In this document: piece by piece, positions 41,986 to 51,834 of the stretch
Layout: each line of letters begins with the position of its first letter
Position numbering within the stretch: position 1 is the first letter of the stretch
Assembly (NCBI GenBank): GCA_022414725.1
Contig: CM039464.1
Coordinates: 49,893,781-49,957,780, forward strand
Direction of reading: 5' to 3'
From: Microglena sp. YARC
Lineage: Eukaryota; Chlorophyta; Chlorophyceae; Chlamydomonadales; Chlamydomonadaceae
DNA: 64,000 nucleotides
Notes under the pieces: generated by a model
What the model was told of the DNA's origin: nothing
Seen by the model: only the letters and a program-made list of their open reading frames with translations
Database searches by the model: none
Made by a program: the position numbers and the translations under genes

Positions 41986-43405
41986 ACCTGGAAAGTACTC
42001 AAGTCCACTCAGGCTTTTGAGGAGTCCAAGCCCGCCGTGGCTCTCCATAGTGATGGATCTGATCAAGTTAAAAGGGGAAAAAACGGAATGAGTGTTGGGT
42101 AGTAAACCAGTTGAGGGCATGAAGATGAGATAAAGGGGGCTCTGGCTGCTGGTCGAGAAGGACGTGGGTCTAACATCTCTAGAGTTAAGGTGATGGTTGC
42201 ATATATGATCAGTGACAGCGGGCAGGCTAGGCAACGACAGCAGTCTCTCGAGGGTATGATCGTGTTGTCGGCGGCCACTTTTTACGGTCCAGGGATGATG
42301 ATAATAATTATTGATGGTGTGTGGCAGGCAGATAAGATCGTGGCTCCTATGAGTTTGATAGGTAGCTCGAGACTTGTCGTGAGCATGAGGTTGATCGGGG
42401 AGTGAGATTTGGAGCCCCGTAGGGCGAGACACCATCGTATTGGTTATGGTTAGTGTGTAGGATAGAAAGCAGAAAGGGGCATGTGCCTGTGAGCAAGAAG
42501 TTGAGTAAGGGAAGAGAGCAGCGTAAGAGAAGAGAGCAGCGTGTTGAGTGAGCATCAGGGTCGTGTTGCTAGGATAGCGGGAGGCACACTGGAGGGAAAC
42601 GGGGTGTAGAGGAGCGCATTGACTCCTACTATCCGCGTAAATCTGATTCCGCGTAGCTTTGAGGTCGCAGATTGGGGACCAACCTGTGCTTCCGTTCTCC
42701 TGGCTATGAAGTCGGTGCGTGGGGTAACAGAGCGCGTGGGGGTGTTTTCGAAAGTGGATTGGTATTGTCGAGTGGATTTGAAAAACTGGCAGAAATTAGC
42801 AGGGTCCATGAATTGATTGGCGCCGCGAACAGTGGTTGTCAAGGGTCGGCAATAAGAGGCGTTAAGCCCAGGGTGCTCCAGTTCATATGGTGACTGGCAG
42901 CGTCCCGATTTGAAAGAGCAGGTGTCTGTCCTGGAGCCCTGCATGGGGGAAAAGGGGATTCGTTAGTGAGTTTCTCGATTGCATGGAGCCTTCGCTCCTG
43001 GCAGCGACCATCAAGAATGCGCCAGGGATGTGCGCTTCGCATCCCCCCTGTTGGGAAGTCCAGGGAGAGGCGCATTCTGTCCGGTAGTGCATACTTTCGG
43101 CTGCCCAGAGGTGCAGCTCGCTACAAAGTAACCGTCTACACCGCTGCGACCACAGAAGTTGCTGCGAGTCGCGTCAGATTTTGTAGACGGCGACTTAGAT
43201 AGCAGCATTGCCTCTGCGAAAGCATGAGCTCCTGTTTGGTTGCTGTTTCGGGAAGAGTTGACCGAAACTGCTTGGAACAGAGAGCAGGTGGAAGCATTCG
43301 ATAGCGCAGACGCAGGAGAATGCGAATATGCTACGCGAATGCTAAGAAGGAAAATGAGCAGCGAGAAAGTTACATCGGAAGTTCGAATGTTGAGAAGTCA
43401 ATGTG
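41986..43405. other. Non-repetitive stretch without a recognised gene
   Basis: Not repeated elsewhere in the window as far as I can see. A possible first exon on the minus strand (ATG near 42052, MESHGGLGLLKSLSGLEYF) ends CTTTCCAG|GTACGG at 41992, where the minisatellite would be its intron. A 129-codon minus-strand frame at 42555-42944 shows no known motif. Both are weak. Confidence 0.3.
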
Positions 43406-43409
43406 AAAG

Positions 43410-44560
43410 TGATTAATTACATGTTAAAGTCTACTTGACACCGCGAGGGTGTATGAGACTCTGTGCTTTAAACAAAAAGAAAAAGCACCCACAAAGCAAA
43501 AAACCCCATTACATCAGGGGTGTGTCGAGGACAAACAAACCAAGCTCCCAACCACCGTTTTGGTGGCGTAGGTATTAAACCCCCTAGAGCCGGACCCAGA
43601 TCTCAACCACTTACAGTGGCGGAGGTAAGAAGCTAACAAATGAGAAGTCACAAGAAGAAAAGAAAAAAGGGATAATAAATTACGGTGCCACTAAGCAGTC
43701 CAGGGCTTCCTGTCTTGCTCTTCTACAAGTAGAAAGATTGTCGTCTAGGTTGCTCCAGAAAGTCTTAGTGCCATTTCCATTCATAAAGGTTCTGAATGTG
43801 GAATGGCAGAATTCCACATTCCATACGGTTAAGTCGGTATCCTCATGGACATGCCTATAAATATCTGTAAACAGCTTTTGGTAGCGGAGGCGAATATCAT
43901 TATAAAAAGGGCACTCAAACATATGCATTTCATCCTCAGGTTTTTGGAACCCACACATTTGACAGTGTCTCATTGAACGAGGGATGTGTGCTCTATCCAC
44001 CACCCTCATTCTTTCTGTGTTCAGCCTATGGGAACTCATTCTAAACTATGCTATAGAACGAATCTGATCCTGCTTATGTAAGGCAGATGTAAAGGGAATC
44101 AAGCCATTCTCATCATTGCTGTTGGCTGCAAACCATTTCTGGTATCGGAGGCGTTTAAAGCCAACCCTTCTCTCATCAGGGATGCCTCTGACTGCATTGG
44201 TGTCACTTGGGTACTTAAACCTCCATGACTAAAAAACTTCAGACATAATACCTTCGACATCGACAGCCTCCAAAATGTTGAGATTTTCACTGGATCCCAG
44301 CTTGTGGAGAGCACAACGTAAGTCATGAACCCAGCCAGAGTTGGAATCAAAAGATTCCTCAAGAGCCATTCTAATGAGGTTCTTTATCTATGGTCTTGTT
44401 CCAGAAGCGCAAAGCTTGTTTAAGCCAAGCAAAACACAACGGGGTTCTACCCAGCTCTTCCATGATAATATAAGATGTAGTAGATTGGCAAACACCCAAC
44501 ATTTATTATTTATAAAAAATTGCGATAAGAATCGCATAATTAAATGATCGTACGTAACTA
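43410..44560 (-). mobile_element. LINE family B, longest copy (3' end with ORF2 C-terminus)
   Basis: Left end TTACATGTTAAAGTC, 3' UTR to 43680, then the ORF end: 43680-44039 codes for 119 residues with CQMCGFQKPEDEMHMFECPF, the C-terminal CCHC finger usual in AP-type LINEs, and ends LDCLVAP. Upstream to about 44400 the same frame continues with two stops (near 44036 and 44230), including DSNSGWVHDLRCALHKLG and GFKRLRYQKWF. It is a decayed, 5'-truncated copy. Confidence 0.8.
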
Positions 44561-44599
44561 AATAGTACGCCTTATTACGAGGCGTGAGGTTGAGGGGGC

Positions 44600-45180
44600 C
44601 AGCCGTTTGTTTTCACTGGGGCAACCACCAATATGAGGGGTGGGGGGGTGGGGGGTGGGGGCTGCATTCCCCTGAAGGAGGGTTGGTCGGCCCCCTAGGG
44701 TGCTCAGAGCCTATGCGATACCTACACGACTTCTTCAAATTCTCAAATTTCCCAAGAAAATAGTAGGGGGCCCTGGCGGGTCCCCTGGAGGTCGGCCCCG
44801 GGTGTGGGGTATGGAACCAGGGTAGTGCAGGACGCAGCGTCCTGCGTCGCAGGACGCAACATGGGAAGGGTCCGTTGCGTCGCAGACGCAACATGGGAGG
44901 GTCCGTTGCGTCCCGGACGCAGGTTCAGGATGTTGGTTGCGTCGCAGACGCAGGTTCGGGATGTTGGTTGCGTCTCACCCATCAGTTGATCAGCCCACCA
45001 CCACTCAATTGCCGTGGGCTATGTGTTCTGTTTATAGTAAGACGCAGCCTGAAGGGTCGAGTGCGTCCCAGGACGCAACGTACCGAATTGGGTGCGTCCC
45101 AGGACGCAACCTACCGAATTAGGGTGCGTCCCAGAACGCAACCCCTGGGGTCCGTTTGAAGTACCCTGTATGGAACACGA
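44600..45180. repeat. Palindromic GACGCAA repeats
   Basis: After a G-rich stretch (44635-44665), at least eight units of the form TTGCGTC..GACGCAA or GTGCGTCCCAGGACGCAAC occur between 44830 and 45150, each able to fold into a hairpin. Spacers include CATGGGA.GGTCC and TACCGAATT. The region ends with GAAGTACCCTG as at 11.92 kb. Confidence 0.75.
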
Positions 45181-46015
45181 TGGCTTCTGGGTTTGTAGTT
45201 CTGTCGTCTAAAGTTGGTACATTTCTTGTTGAATGTTGAAAAATATGACAAAGTTGCCAAGGTGAAACAAGTTAAGCGAGATACATTTGCCAATTGCCAA
45301 CAACTTGATCGTCTGAAGGATTTAACGTAGATTGTCATGTTATCTGTTATGTCTGGGCTTGGCATCCAATGGTATTCGTGTAAATGTAAAACTTGTAGAA
45401 CTGTGAGAGAGCCGTCATGTCTATGTCATTTACTGTGGCATGTGTGAATGCAGTTGAGGCGGATACCTTCTTTCTTGGGCTGTTTCTGATGGATGTGGAA
45501 CATTGTTTACGTGTGTCTACGATAAGTGCTTGTCAGTCAGCTGTTGTGTTGGACATGCTCCAGGTCCCTAGATTGAGTCCACAGGGCAGGAGGGAAACGA
45601 CAAATAAAAACACCGCGTCTACAGTCCGCAACCCTGAGTTCCGTACGCGAAGAAGTGCTCTCCGGGGCAAGCTTTCGACAGCAGGTTGGTTCCCAAAGTG
45701 CACCATTTTGCCGTAGCTATAGCAACTCCCAAGGAAGTCGAGAAGCGAAGTTGCTCTTCGACCATTGGAGTTGCTTTGCGGATATTGAACTTGCTTTCAG
45801 ACTAGCCAAATTGCTTTGCGACTATTGGACGTGCGAGGCTTTGCATGTACTGGTGTTGCGACTATTCAACTTGCTTTGCGACTTTCGAAATCCGCAGCCC
45901 TGAGATCCGTACGCGAATAAGTGCCCTCAGAGAAATTGACGCAGGTCGATTCCATGTTAAACCGTTTCTTGGGAAATTTGAAGATGTGAAGATTTGAAGA
46001 TGTGAAGATATCGCG
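45181..46015. other. Unassigned, with a direct repeat
   Basis: CCCTGAG.TCCGTACGCGAA occurs at 45634 and 45898. Between them TTGCTTTGCGACTATT-type phrases repeat five times. AAGATGTGAAGATTTG repeats at 45980-46010. No gene recognised. Confidence 0.45.
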
Positions 46016-46018
46016 TAA

Positions 46019-46798
46019 GGGCGTGTTTCCAGTGGACCAAATAGTTCAACTGTGGGCGCCAGCGTGGCACGAGTGTTTCCAGTGGGCGCAGTTCAACTTC
46101 AACAGTTCAACTTTTCGCCGATGTGGCACGCCAGGTGGGCAGCCACGTCAGGGTTTGTCCGTCGCCCTCCCCCTCAACAGTTAACTGTTGAGCAATCCCG
46201 ACCCCCCCCCCCCTGTTCGGGATTGCTCAACAGTTCAACTATTTTGGGGGGAGGGCGGTGGACAATTTCGAGGGAGGGCGTTGGACAAAATCACAATAGT
46301 GATACAGCAGCGAGCATCTTCGCAGATTCTTCCCGAGATCTATCAACACGCCCTGAGTTGCGAGTAATTGGGAGCCAATTTCAAGTTGGATGGTCGAAGA
46401 CATGAAAGAAAGGCGGGAATTAACCAGTTCGAATGATGATAGCGAGAGCCACAGATTCGTCCGAAATCTCAATCTGACCACCCGATCCATTCGACCGGAC
46501 GGAGCAGATGCAGAAGCGGCAGCGGCAGGAGGAGCAAGAGAACAGATGGAAGTGAAGAGCGCAGCGAAATAATACACTAGCGGTGGTAAGCGGTGGATGC
46601 GGTGATTTGAGGAAACTTCGAGCAAGCTGCAAGCACTTGCAGCGAGGGGGGCAGGGGACCAGAACGCGCTCGAGGGGCAGCCGTGATGACGAGGCACTTC
46701 TTGAGGTTTTAGGGCCCAGCTCAGCACTCGAACTTGAACTGTAGGGTTGAGTGGTCTACTATACACAGTTGAACTGTTGGTCCAATGGAAACACGCCC
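46019..46798. mobile_element. Harbinger-like MITE, 780 bp
   Basis: Terminal inverted repeats start GGGCGTGTTTCCAGTGGACC on the left and end with the matching GGTCCAATGGAAACACGCCC on the right; the homology continues into AGTTCAACTGTG. TAA on both sides (46016-46018 and 46799-46801) is the 3-bp target duplication of PIF/Harbinger elements. Inside is a hairpin TTGAGCAATCCCGA...TCGGGATTGCTCAA around a C-run (46189-46233). No transposase; a short + frame at 46390-46572 has no known domain. Confidence 0.82.
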
Positions 46799-46801
46799 TA
46801 A

Positions 46802-49190
46802 GGGGTCTGATGCTAAATGCTCTAAGGGAAGAAGGGGAGTTGTTGAGGGTAGTCAGCAGGGTTCCAAACCTGGTTCTGGAGAGACCAGAATTGTTAAGGA
46901 AATGGACTGGGTAGGTGTTCATATTGACATGAGTGAGGGGCTGATCAGGGGGAGGGGAAGTAGCTGAGGGAATCCACTGGTCAAATCTAAGGGCTTGGGA
47001 GAGCTCATGCTGGGTGCAGGACCCTTGGCCATCAACAGGGAATGCATCCTCATATGTAGTTCTGGCTTGGTCTAGCATGAGGTCCATTTCTGTTCTGGCT
47101 TGTGCTTCTGTCAGGTTACCAAGTTCATCAAAAGGAACAGTGGGAAGCTGTTGGATGGGGGCGGTAGAGTAGGCAGGATCTGGGATGAAGTCATGTGAAG
47201 AGGTGGTGTACAGATCATCTTGGTGTGGTGTGAATTCTCCCCCATAGTCTGACTGGAGCAAGGATGGTGGACGGGCTTGTGCAAGGTCAGGCAGGTCATC
47301 ATCACCAATGACTGGAACCAGATCTGGTAGACTACTGGAGCTGCTTGCAGTATCATGTGGGATGGAGCAGCTGCCAGCAAAGTCATCATTGTAGTGGGCA
47401 GCTGGCTGGTTGACCATTTCTGGTTGGGTGACCATCATGATTATCAAAGGGAATGTGGGAGATGGGGATAGGCGTGTAGATGGGGGATTGGGGATAGGGA
47501 GAGGGGTAGGGAGAGGGGTAGGATTCTTAGAGGTGCTAGTGAAGTAGAGACCATGCCTTTTGGGGCATAAGAGGATTGTCTTTGTACCCCTGGCTGTGGG
47601 TAAGGAGAGAGTAGCAGTAGCGTTGGACATGTGAACTTGGAGCTTGGGAGAGAGCCTGTGTGCTGCATGCAAGCTGATGATGTTGGCTGTAGTCAGGGGG
47701 GGAGCAAGGAGCACATCGTGAAGGGTGATCAGGGATCCATGATGCCCTTTGATGTGAGCTTTCCCTTTCTGGAGGCAGAGGAGTGGGGCTGCTCCAAGTA
47801 AGGTCAGCCAATTGGAGGCTAATAGGCTGGGGGAGATCCTGAATGTCATGCAGGTTGGAGGGGTTACTGGTGCAATGGGAGTGGGCTGCACAGTCTAAAA
47901 GCCACTCTGTCTGGAGAGCTGTCTGGTAGGGATCAAGGGTGGCACTGTCAGAAAGGTCTACATTTCCATCCCCCTCATCATCATCATCAGTGTCATCATC
48001 ACTTGAGACTAGTTCTGGCATGGACTCATCCCTTTATATAAGACAGGCATCTGTATCATTCATGGGTCCAAAGAAAGTACTGTCATCCAGGGGAGCATGT
48101 GGGAGAGACAGGGGTGTGGACTTGCCTCTTGTTGACTCAGCATACTGGAGAGGCTGGGGTCCATCATGTGTTGTCAGTGCCATGAAGTTGTGCTCATCCT
48201 CATTGTCTGTGCTGGACTGGGAAGTGGAACAGCCATCATCTGCCACATGGGCATGCCTACTGTTGTCACGGCGGCTGTAGCTCTTGGGGTCTTTGTTGGA
48301 GTTCCTGTTGTCCCTCCTAGGGGACTTGGACTTGCTGGAGGACCTCCTGGCTGCATCACTGGGGGGTGATGGAGATCCCCTATTGCCAGATGTGGATGAA
48401 AACAGTGGAGGTCTGTACTTCAAGTTTGTGGAGTCACTGGAGCAAGTGAGGGAGTTGTGTCCATAGCCATTACAGTTACAGCAGGTCATCTGGGTTGATG
48501 GAACACGGTCCTTCCTTGGTCTTCCTTGGAAGACAGCAGCCGCAATGTGCTCATTTTCCTCGGGAGAGATGGTGGAGTCAGATATCTGGTTGGAAACCTG
48601 GTACCTGATGATCTGTGTCTGGTATGATGCAAAGTCAGGGCAGACAGAGTTGTGGAAGGAGTTCCTGAAACCATTGTATTCTGGGCGAGGTGAGAGTCCC
48701 TGGACAATGATGCTAAGGAAGGCAGGGATGGAGGTGTTGCTGACTCCATTGACTTGCTTCGAGAGAGATAGACCTGCAGAGGTTCAGATGTCGTCATGCT
48801 GAGACTGTACATGGATCTCACAGCACCTGTTTCCAGGTCAGAATTGCGTTCTCCATACGTGAGCTTCAGGAACCTGTAGGCTTTGGTAGCTACATCAGTG
48901 TTTACAAGTATGGCCTGCTGTATGGGGTCTGAACAATGCCTGAGGATTTCATTGAGAGCGACAGCATTCTTCACGATTGTGATGCGGTAGGAAACAGCAC
49001 GAGATGCAATAGTTGCATTAGCATGGTCAGCATTCGGGTAATGAGAGTCTTCCAATGGGTATTCGTCACCTGTTGCTGGTTCGGTGTTGGGGGGTTGAGC
49101 CATCGCCGCGTCAATGGCGATGGAGATGCATCCAGGGTGGGATCTGAGGTGACGAAGGAGGAAGGGTCCAAACTTGTAATCCAGGGCCAA
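46802..49190 (-). pseudogene. Gag and protease-like coding of the second Gag-protease element
   Basis: Gag core SDPIQQAILVNTDVATKAYRF, zinc knuckle CCNCNGYGHNSLTC (about 48480), acidic linker, protease-like TEWLLDCAAHSHCTSN with DCA replacing the active-site D-S/T-G/A, CPKRHGLYFTS, then SRTRFGTLL near the end, shared with element 2 (LTRFGCTL). Several frameshifts (near 48760, 48490, 48030 and 47800) make it a pseudogene. Confidence 0.8.
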
Positions 49191-49309
49191 AAGCAGTACT
49201 CAAGCCGTCAAGCAAGTCAGAGGGAAAACTGTCACCTTGTGCAGGGCTGAAGATCCACTTGGCACGGGCGCAGGGGCGGTGTCTGCGGGCAGCGGTCGGG
49301 CCGATAACC

Positions 49310-49531
49310 TTTCAATCGATAGAGTTGTTACACAGTGAAGACTGAAGAGCAGAGAAGAGTTAACATCGCAACTCGTGCGGCTATATAGAATAGGAAGTCT
49401 CCAGGAAGATTCTGAAGACACGTGCAGACCATAGCTAGCCTATGGCCTGGCGGCAGGCAACCCGGGTCCAGGGGCACCAGGGCACCGCGTGCACTATGCC
49501 AACTCAGTGTCCGACGCAACGGACAATAACA
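49310..49531 (-). repeat. 5' LTR of the second Gag-protease element
   Basis: About 222 bp, related to the 229-bp LTR of element 2, starting TGTTATTG in element orientation. GGTTATCGGCCC follows on the internal side. Confidence 0.8.
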
Positions 49532-49760
49532 TGTGCTGATTCCCCCTTTCTGCATATTTAACCGAGTGGTTGGTGTCAGAGAAGTAGCCGAATTCAACTA
49601 TGTGGATGTGGGGACATGAGGTGGTATTGGAGAATGTTTGTTGATCCGGGGTCAAAAGGAGTTCTGGTTTTAGTTTGTAACAGGTGTTTTAGGCCATGTT
49701 AGGGGTTTTCAGCCACGAGGGCGGCCTGTACGTACCCCGCTGGGATTTATTTCTCATCCC
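49532..49760 (-). pseudogene. Fragment of a LINE restriction-like endonuclease (LINE A relative)
   Basis: Minus-strand coding LKPELLLTPDQ ... IHIVEFGYFSDTNHSVKYAE aligns with YRPDLLLIDDE ... KAYLVELGYCSDTNHQIKFQE of LINE A. It begins exactly at the LTR end, so the LTR element inserted into an older LINE. Confidence 0.7.
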
Positions 49761-49831
49761 AGATGAGATGACGATTTGATTACATTTTTGAATTAGATGA
49801 TCACTGTACTACTGTAGCAAGAACTCTGGGC

Positions 49832-49950
49832 CCCCGTCGGTGAATCGATTGTTTAGGGTTCAGTTCATCTATCTTTTTAAGCCCTTCATATCACGGTTGG
49901 GTAAGTCTCGTTAGCCTATTTGGCCCACCCCTGGACTGTAACATTCAAAC
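49832..49950 (+). repeat. Dispersed repeat D copy
   Basis: CCCCCGTCGGTGAATCGATTG, AAGCCCTTCATATCACGG, CCTATTTGGCCCACCCC, ACTGTAACATTC. Confidence 0.75.
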
Positions 49951-49959
49951 AATTGTATG

Positions 49960-50215
49960 TTTCCATCCCTCAGGACTCAGGATTGATGACCAGCCTCATG
50001 TTGGAGTTTTATCAACCAACTCCAGTTAAATGATCAGTTTCTCAAAAAGCGATTTCCTATCCTCAGAGTATAAAGGACCCTCTAACATGAAATGCGTTTC
50101 ATCTTCTACCACTCTCCTACCATTAAACACCATATCAAACACCTTCAAGTTCCACTGGAACAATTGGAATTCGGTGAGCAGCCCAGAGTTGGCGGAAAAC
50201 CATGTAACAATTTAA
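49960..50215 (-). pseudogene. LINE ORF2 C-terminal fragment
   Basis: The minus strand reads VVEDETHFMLEGPLYSEDRK, SLFEKL, the pattern of the C-terminal LINE finger region (E..H...C..Y...R..LF), with cysteines lost. Possibly the LINE whose 3' end is repeat D or B. Confidence 0.5.
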
Positions 50216-50317
50216 TTCAATTCTCAAGTTCACAATTATACTCAGCCATTCATCTCTCCTTATGTTAGCAGGTTACAACTCGCAAGCTACAACCTAACCG
50301 CCGGGTCACATCCACAT

Positions 50318-50440
50318 TCAGTTCAGTCATTCAGGGTTCAGTTCACCAGTGCTTTCTCTTTTTAAGCCCTTCCTACACGGTTGGGCAAGTCCCTTTAGCC
50401 TATTTAGCCTACCCCAGGACTGTAACATACTTACATACAT
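50318..50440 (+). repeat. Dispersed repeat D copy
   Basis: GTTCAGTTCACCAGTGC, TTGGGCAAGTCCCTTTAGCC, TAGCCTACCCCAGGACTG, TAACATACTTACATAC. Confidence 0.75.
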
Positions 50441-50639
50441 CCACAGTTTCTATCCTTGCCTGGGAGTTTGGTGCAGGTTTGGTGTAGCATTTTTAAGCTA
50501 CCTGTCTTTACTCTGTCCGCATACGGTGAGCAGTCTGAAGGCTGATATAAATTGCAATCACATCAAACACACAAATAGAATTATTAACTAATACAGGTAT
50601 ATTCAGGTATATACACCTAAATACTTAGAGGGGCTCTCC

Positions 50640-51355
50640 TTAAAACGCGTTTGGGGCTGGTGAGATTGGTGACGACATTGCCAAGTAGCCTCCCTTGTTC
50701 AAACCAACAACCTAGCCTCGAGGCGTGCTGAGTGCAGCAGATGTTGTGGTGTGTGGGCTTGCCTTGGGTCCAATCACTGGCCTGCCTGGGACAATGCCAC
50801 GACGATGGTTCCTGTATCCTGGTTCCCTCTTGGACTCCAAAAGGGCCGCCGCTTGCTATGTCAAGTAATAGCGCCCCCAGCTTATACCGCTGCTTTTAGT
50901 TGGGGAGACTGGCGACGATGTTACCAAGTAGCCAACCTTGTTTATACGAACAACCTAGCCTCGAGGCGTGTTGGGTGCAGCAGATGTGGTGTGTGGGCTT
51001 GCCTTGGATCCAGTCACTGGCATGCCTGCGACAATGTCACGATGATGGTTACAGAAGTATCCTGGTTCCCTCTTGGACTCCAAAAGGGCCGCCGCTTGCT
51101 ATGTCAAGTTATGGCGCCTCCAACTTGTACCGCTGCTTTTAGTTGGGGAGACTGGCGACGACGTTACCAAGTAGCCAACCTTGTTTATACAAACAACCTA
51201 GCCTCGAGGCGTGTTGGGTGCAGCAGATGTGGTGTGTGGGCTTGCCTTGGATCCAGTCACTGGTCTGCCTGCGACAATGTCACGACGATGGTTACAGCAG
51301 TATCCTGGTTTCCTCTTGGACTCTTAAGGGGGCCGCTGCTTGCTATGTCAAGTAA
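50640..51355 (-). repeat. ~243-bp tandem array, copies of the 3' end of gene B
   Basis: Three copies (from about 50650, 50905 and 51148). On the minus strand each contains a diverged version of the end of the last coding exon of gene B (CTGCTGCACTCAACACGCC, CTACTTGGTAACGTCGTCGCC, CCCCAACTAAAAGCAG) plus flanking sequence. A continuous + strand frame through the units (WGDWRRRYQVANLVY) follows from the 243-bp period being a multiple of three and is not a gene. Confidence 0.75.
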
Positions 51356-51365
51356 TGGTGCCATC

Positions 51366-51573
51366 AAAGTAATAATAACGCCTGGTGGGGCGTGGTATTA
51401 AGGGAGCCTCGTCTTGCGGCGGTAGGGAACGGGCTGCAACTTTACCTGGATAAAGCTACCATGGCAGTTGACAGCGACCGCAAACACTAAAGCGCACATG
51501 TGGGGATTCGAACCCGAACCCGGCACCTTCTCCGTTCAAGGAGCTCTGCCACTGAGCCATTCGTCAGAACGGT
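51366..51573 (-). mobile_element. tRNA-derived SINE, copy 2, with target duplication
   Basis: Minus strand: A box TGGCTCAGTGGCAGAGC (51543-51559), B box GGTTCGAATCC (51503-51513), body, then GGCTCCCTTAATACCACGCC and CCAGGCGTTATTATTACTT at the 3' end. GGTGCCATCA flanks it (51356-51365 and 51574-51583). The tail matches SINE copy 1 and LINE A. It lies 12 bp downstream of the gene B stop codon, in the same orientation as the gene. Confidence 0.88.
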
Positions 51574-51585
51574 GGTGCCATCACC

Positions 51586-51834
51586 TTATACACTGCTTTT
51601 GGTTGGCGTGACTGGCGGCGACGTTGCTAAGTGGCCTCCCCTGTCCACCCCAATGACCTTGCTGCGTGGCGTGTTGAGTGCAGCAGATGCACTTTGACTT
51701 GACTTGATCATGTTGTACGAGATGAAGCCACACAAGCTAATGGAGTAGCCGGCAAATTGAAGCATGGTGACTACTTCGTGGAGGAAAAGGACCCCAACAG
51801 CGACAAGGAGCGTGTCCTTAACTGAGCCAAGGAC
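51586..51834 (-). CDS. Gene B exon 5 (last coding exon)
   Basis: Acceptor CTATTGCAG ends at 51835; codons run in phase 0 to TAA at 51586-51588. VLGSVKDTLLVAVGVLFLHE, VVTMLQFAGYSISLCGF, ISYNMIKSSQSASAALNT, then a hydrophilic tail ending PTKSSV. The K..L....V..F....T..Q..GY.I...G...YN pattern is the C-terminal helix pair of TPT-type transporters. Confidence 0.85.
   Translation of the reverse strand, partial: VLGSVKDTLLVAVGVLFLHEVVTMLQFAGYSISLCGFISYNMIKSSQSASAALNTPRSKVIGVDRGGHLATSPPVTPTKSSV

Larger units (their letters stand above)
46799..49531 (-). mobile_element. Gag-protease LTR element, second copy of the element 2 family, incomplete
   Basis: Right LTR at 49310-49531, Gag and protease-like coding to 46802, left part and left LTR missing. 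The LTR is clearly related to that of element 2 (ATAGAATAG, CACGTGCAG, CCATAGCTAGCCTATGGCCTGG), and the proteins align (DIQDLPQPI.LQLAD, CPKRHGLY). As in element 2, nothing of integrase or RT is seen. Confidence 0.8.

Noticed and set aside
36847..42008. Minus-strand proline-rich frames (PPPTYASTLSL)
   Set aside because: The 33-bp minisatellite unit is a multiple of three, so it stays open by chance; 11-residue periodicity equals the DNA period.
50751..51401. 217-residue + strand frame with three repeats (WACLGSSHW, YQVANLVYTNNLA)
   Set aside because: Arises from a 243-bp unit being divisible by three; the units are antisense copies of the end of gene B.
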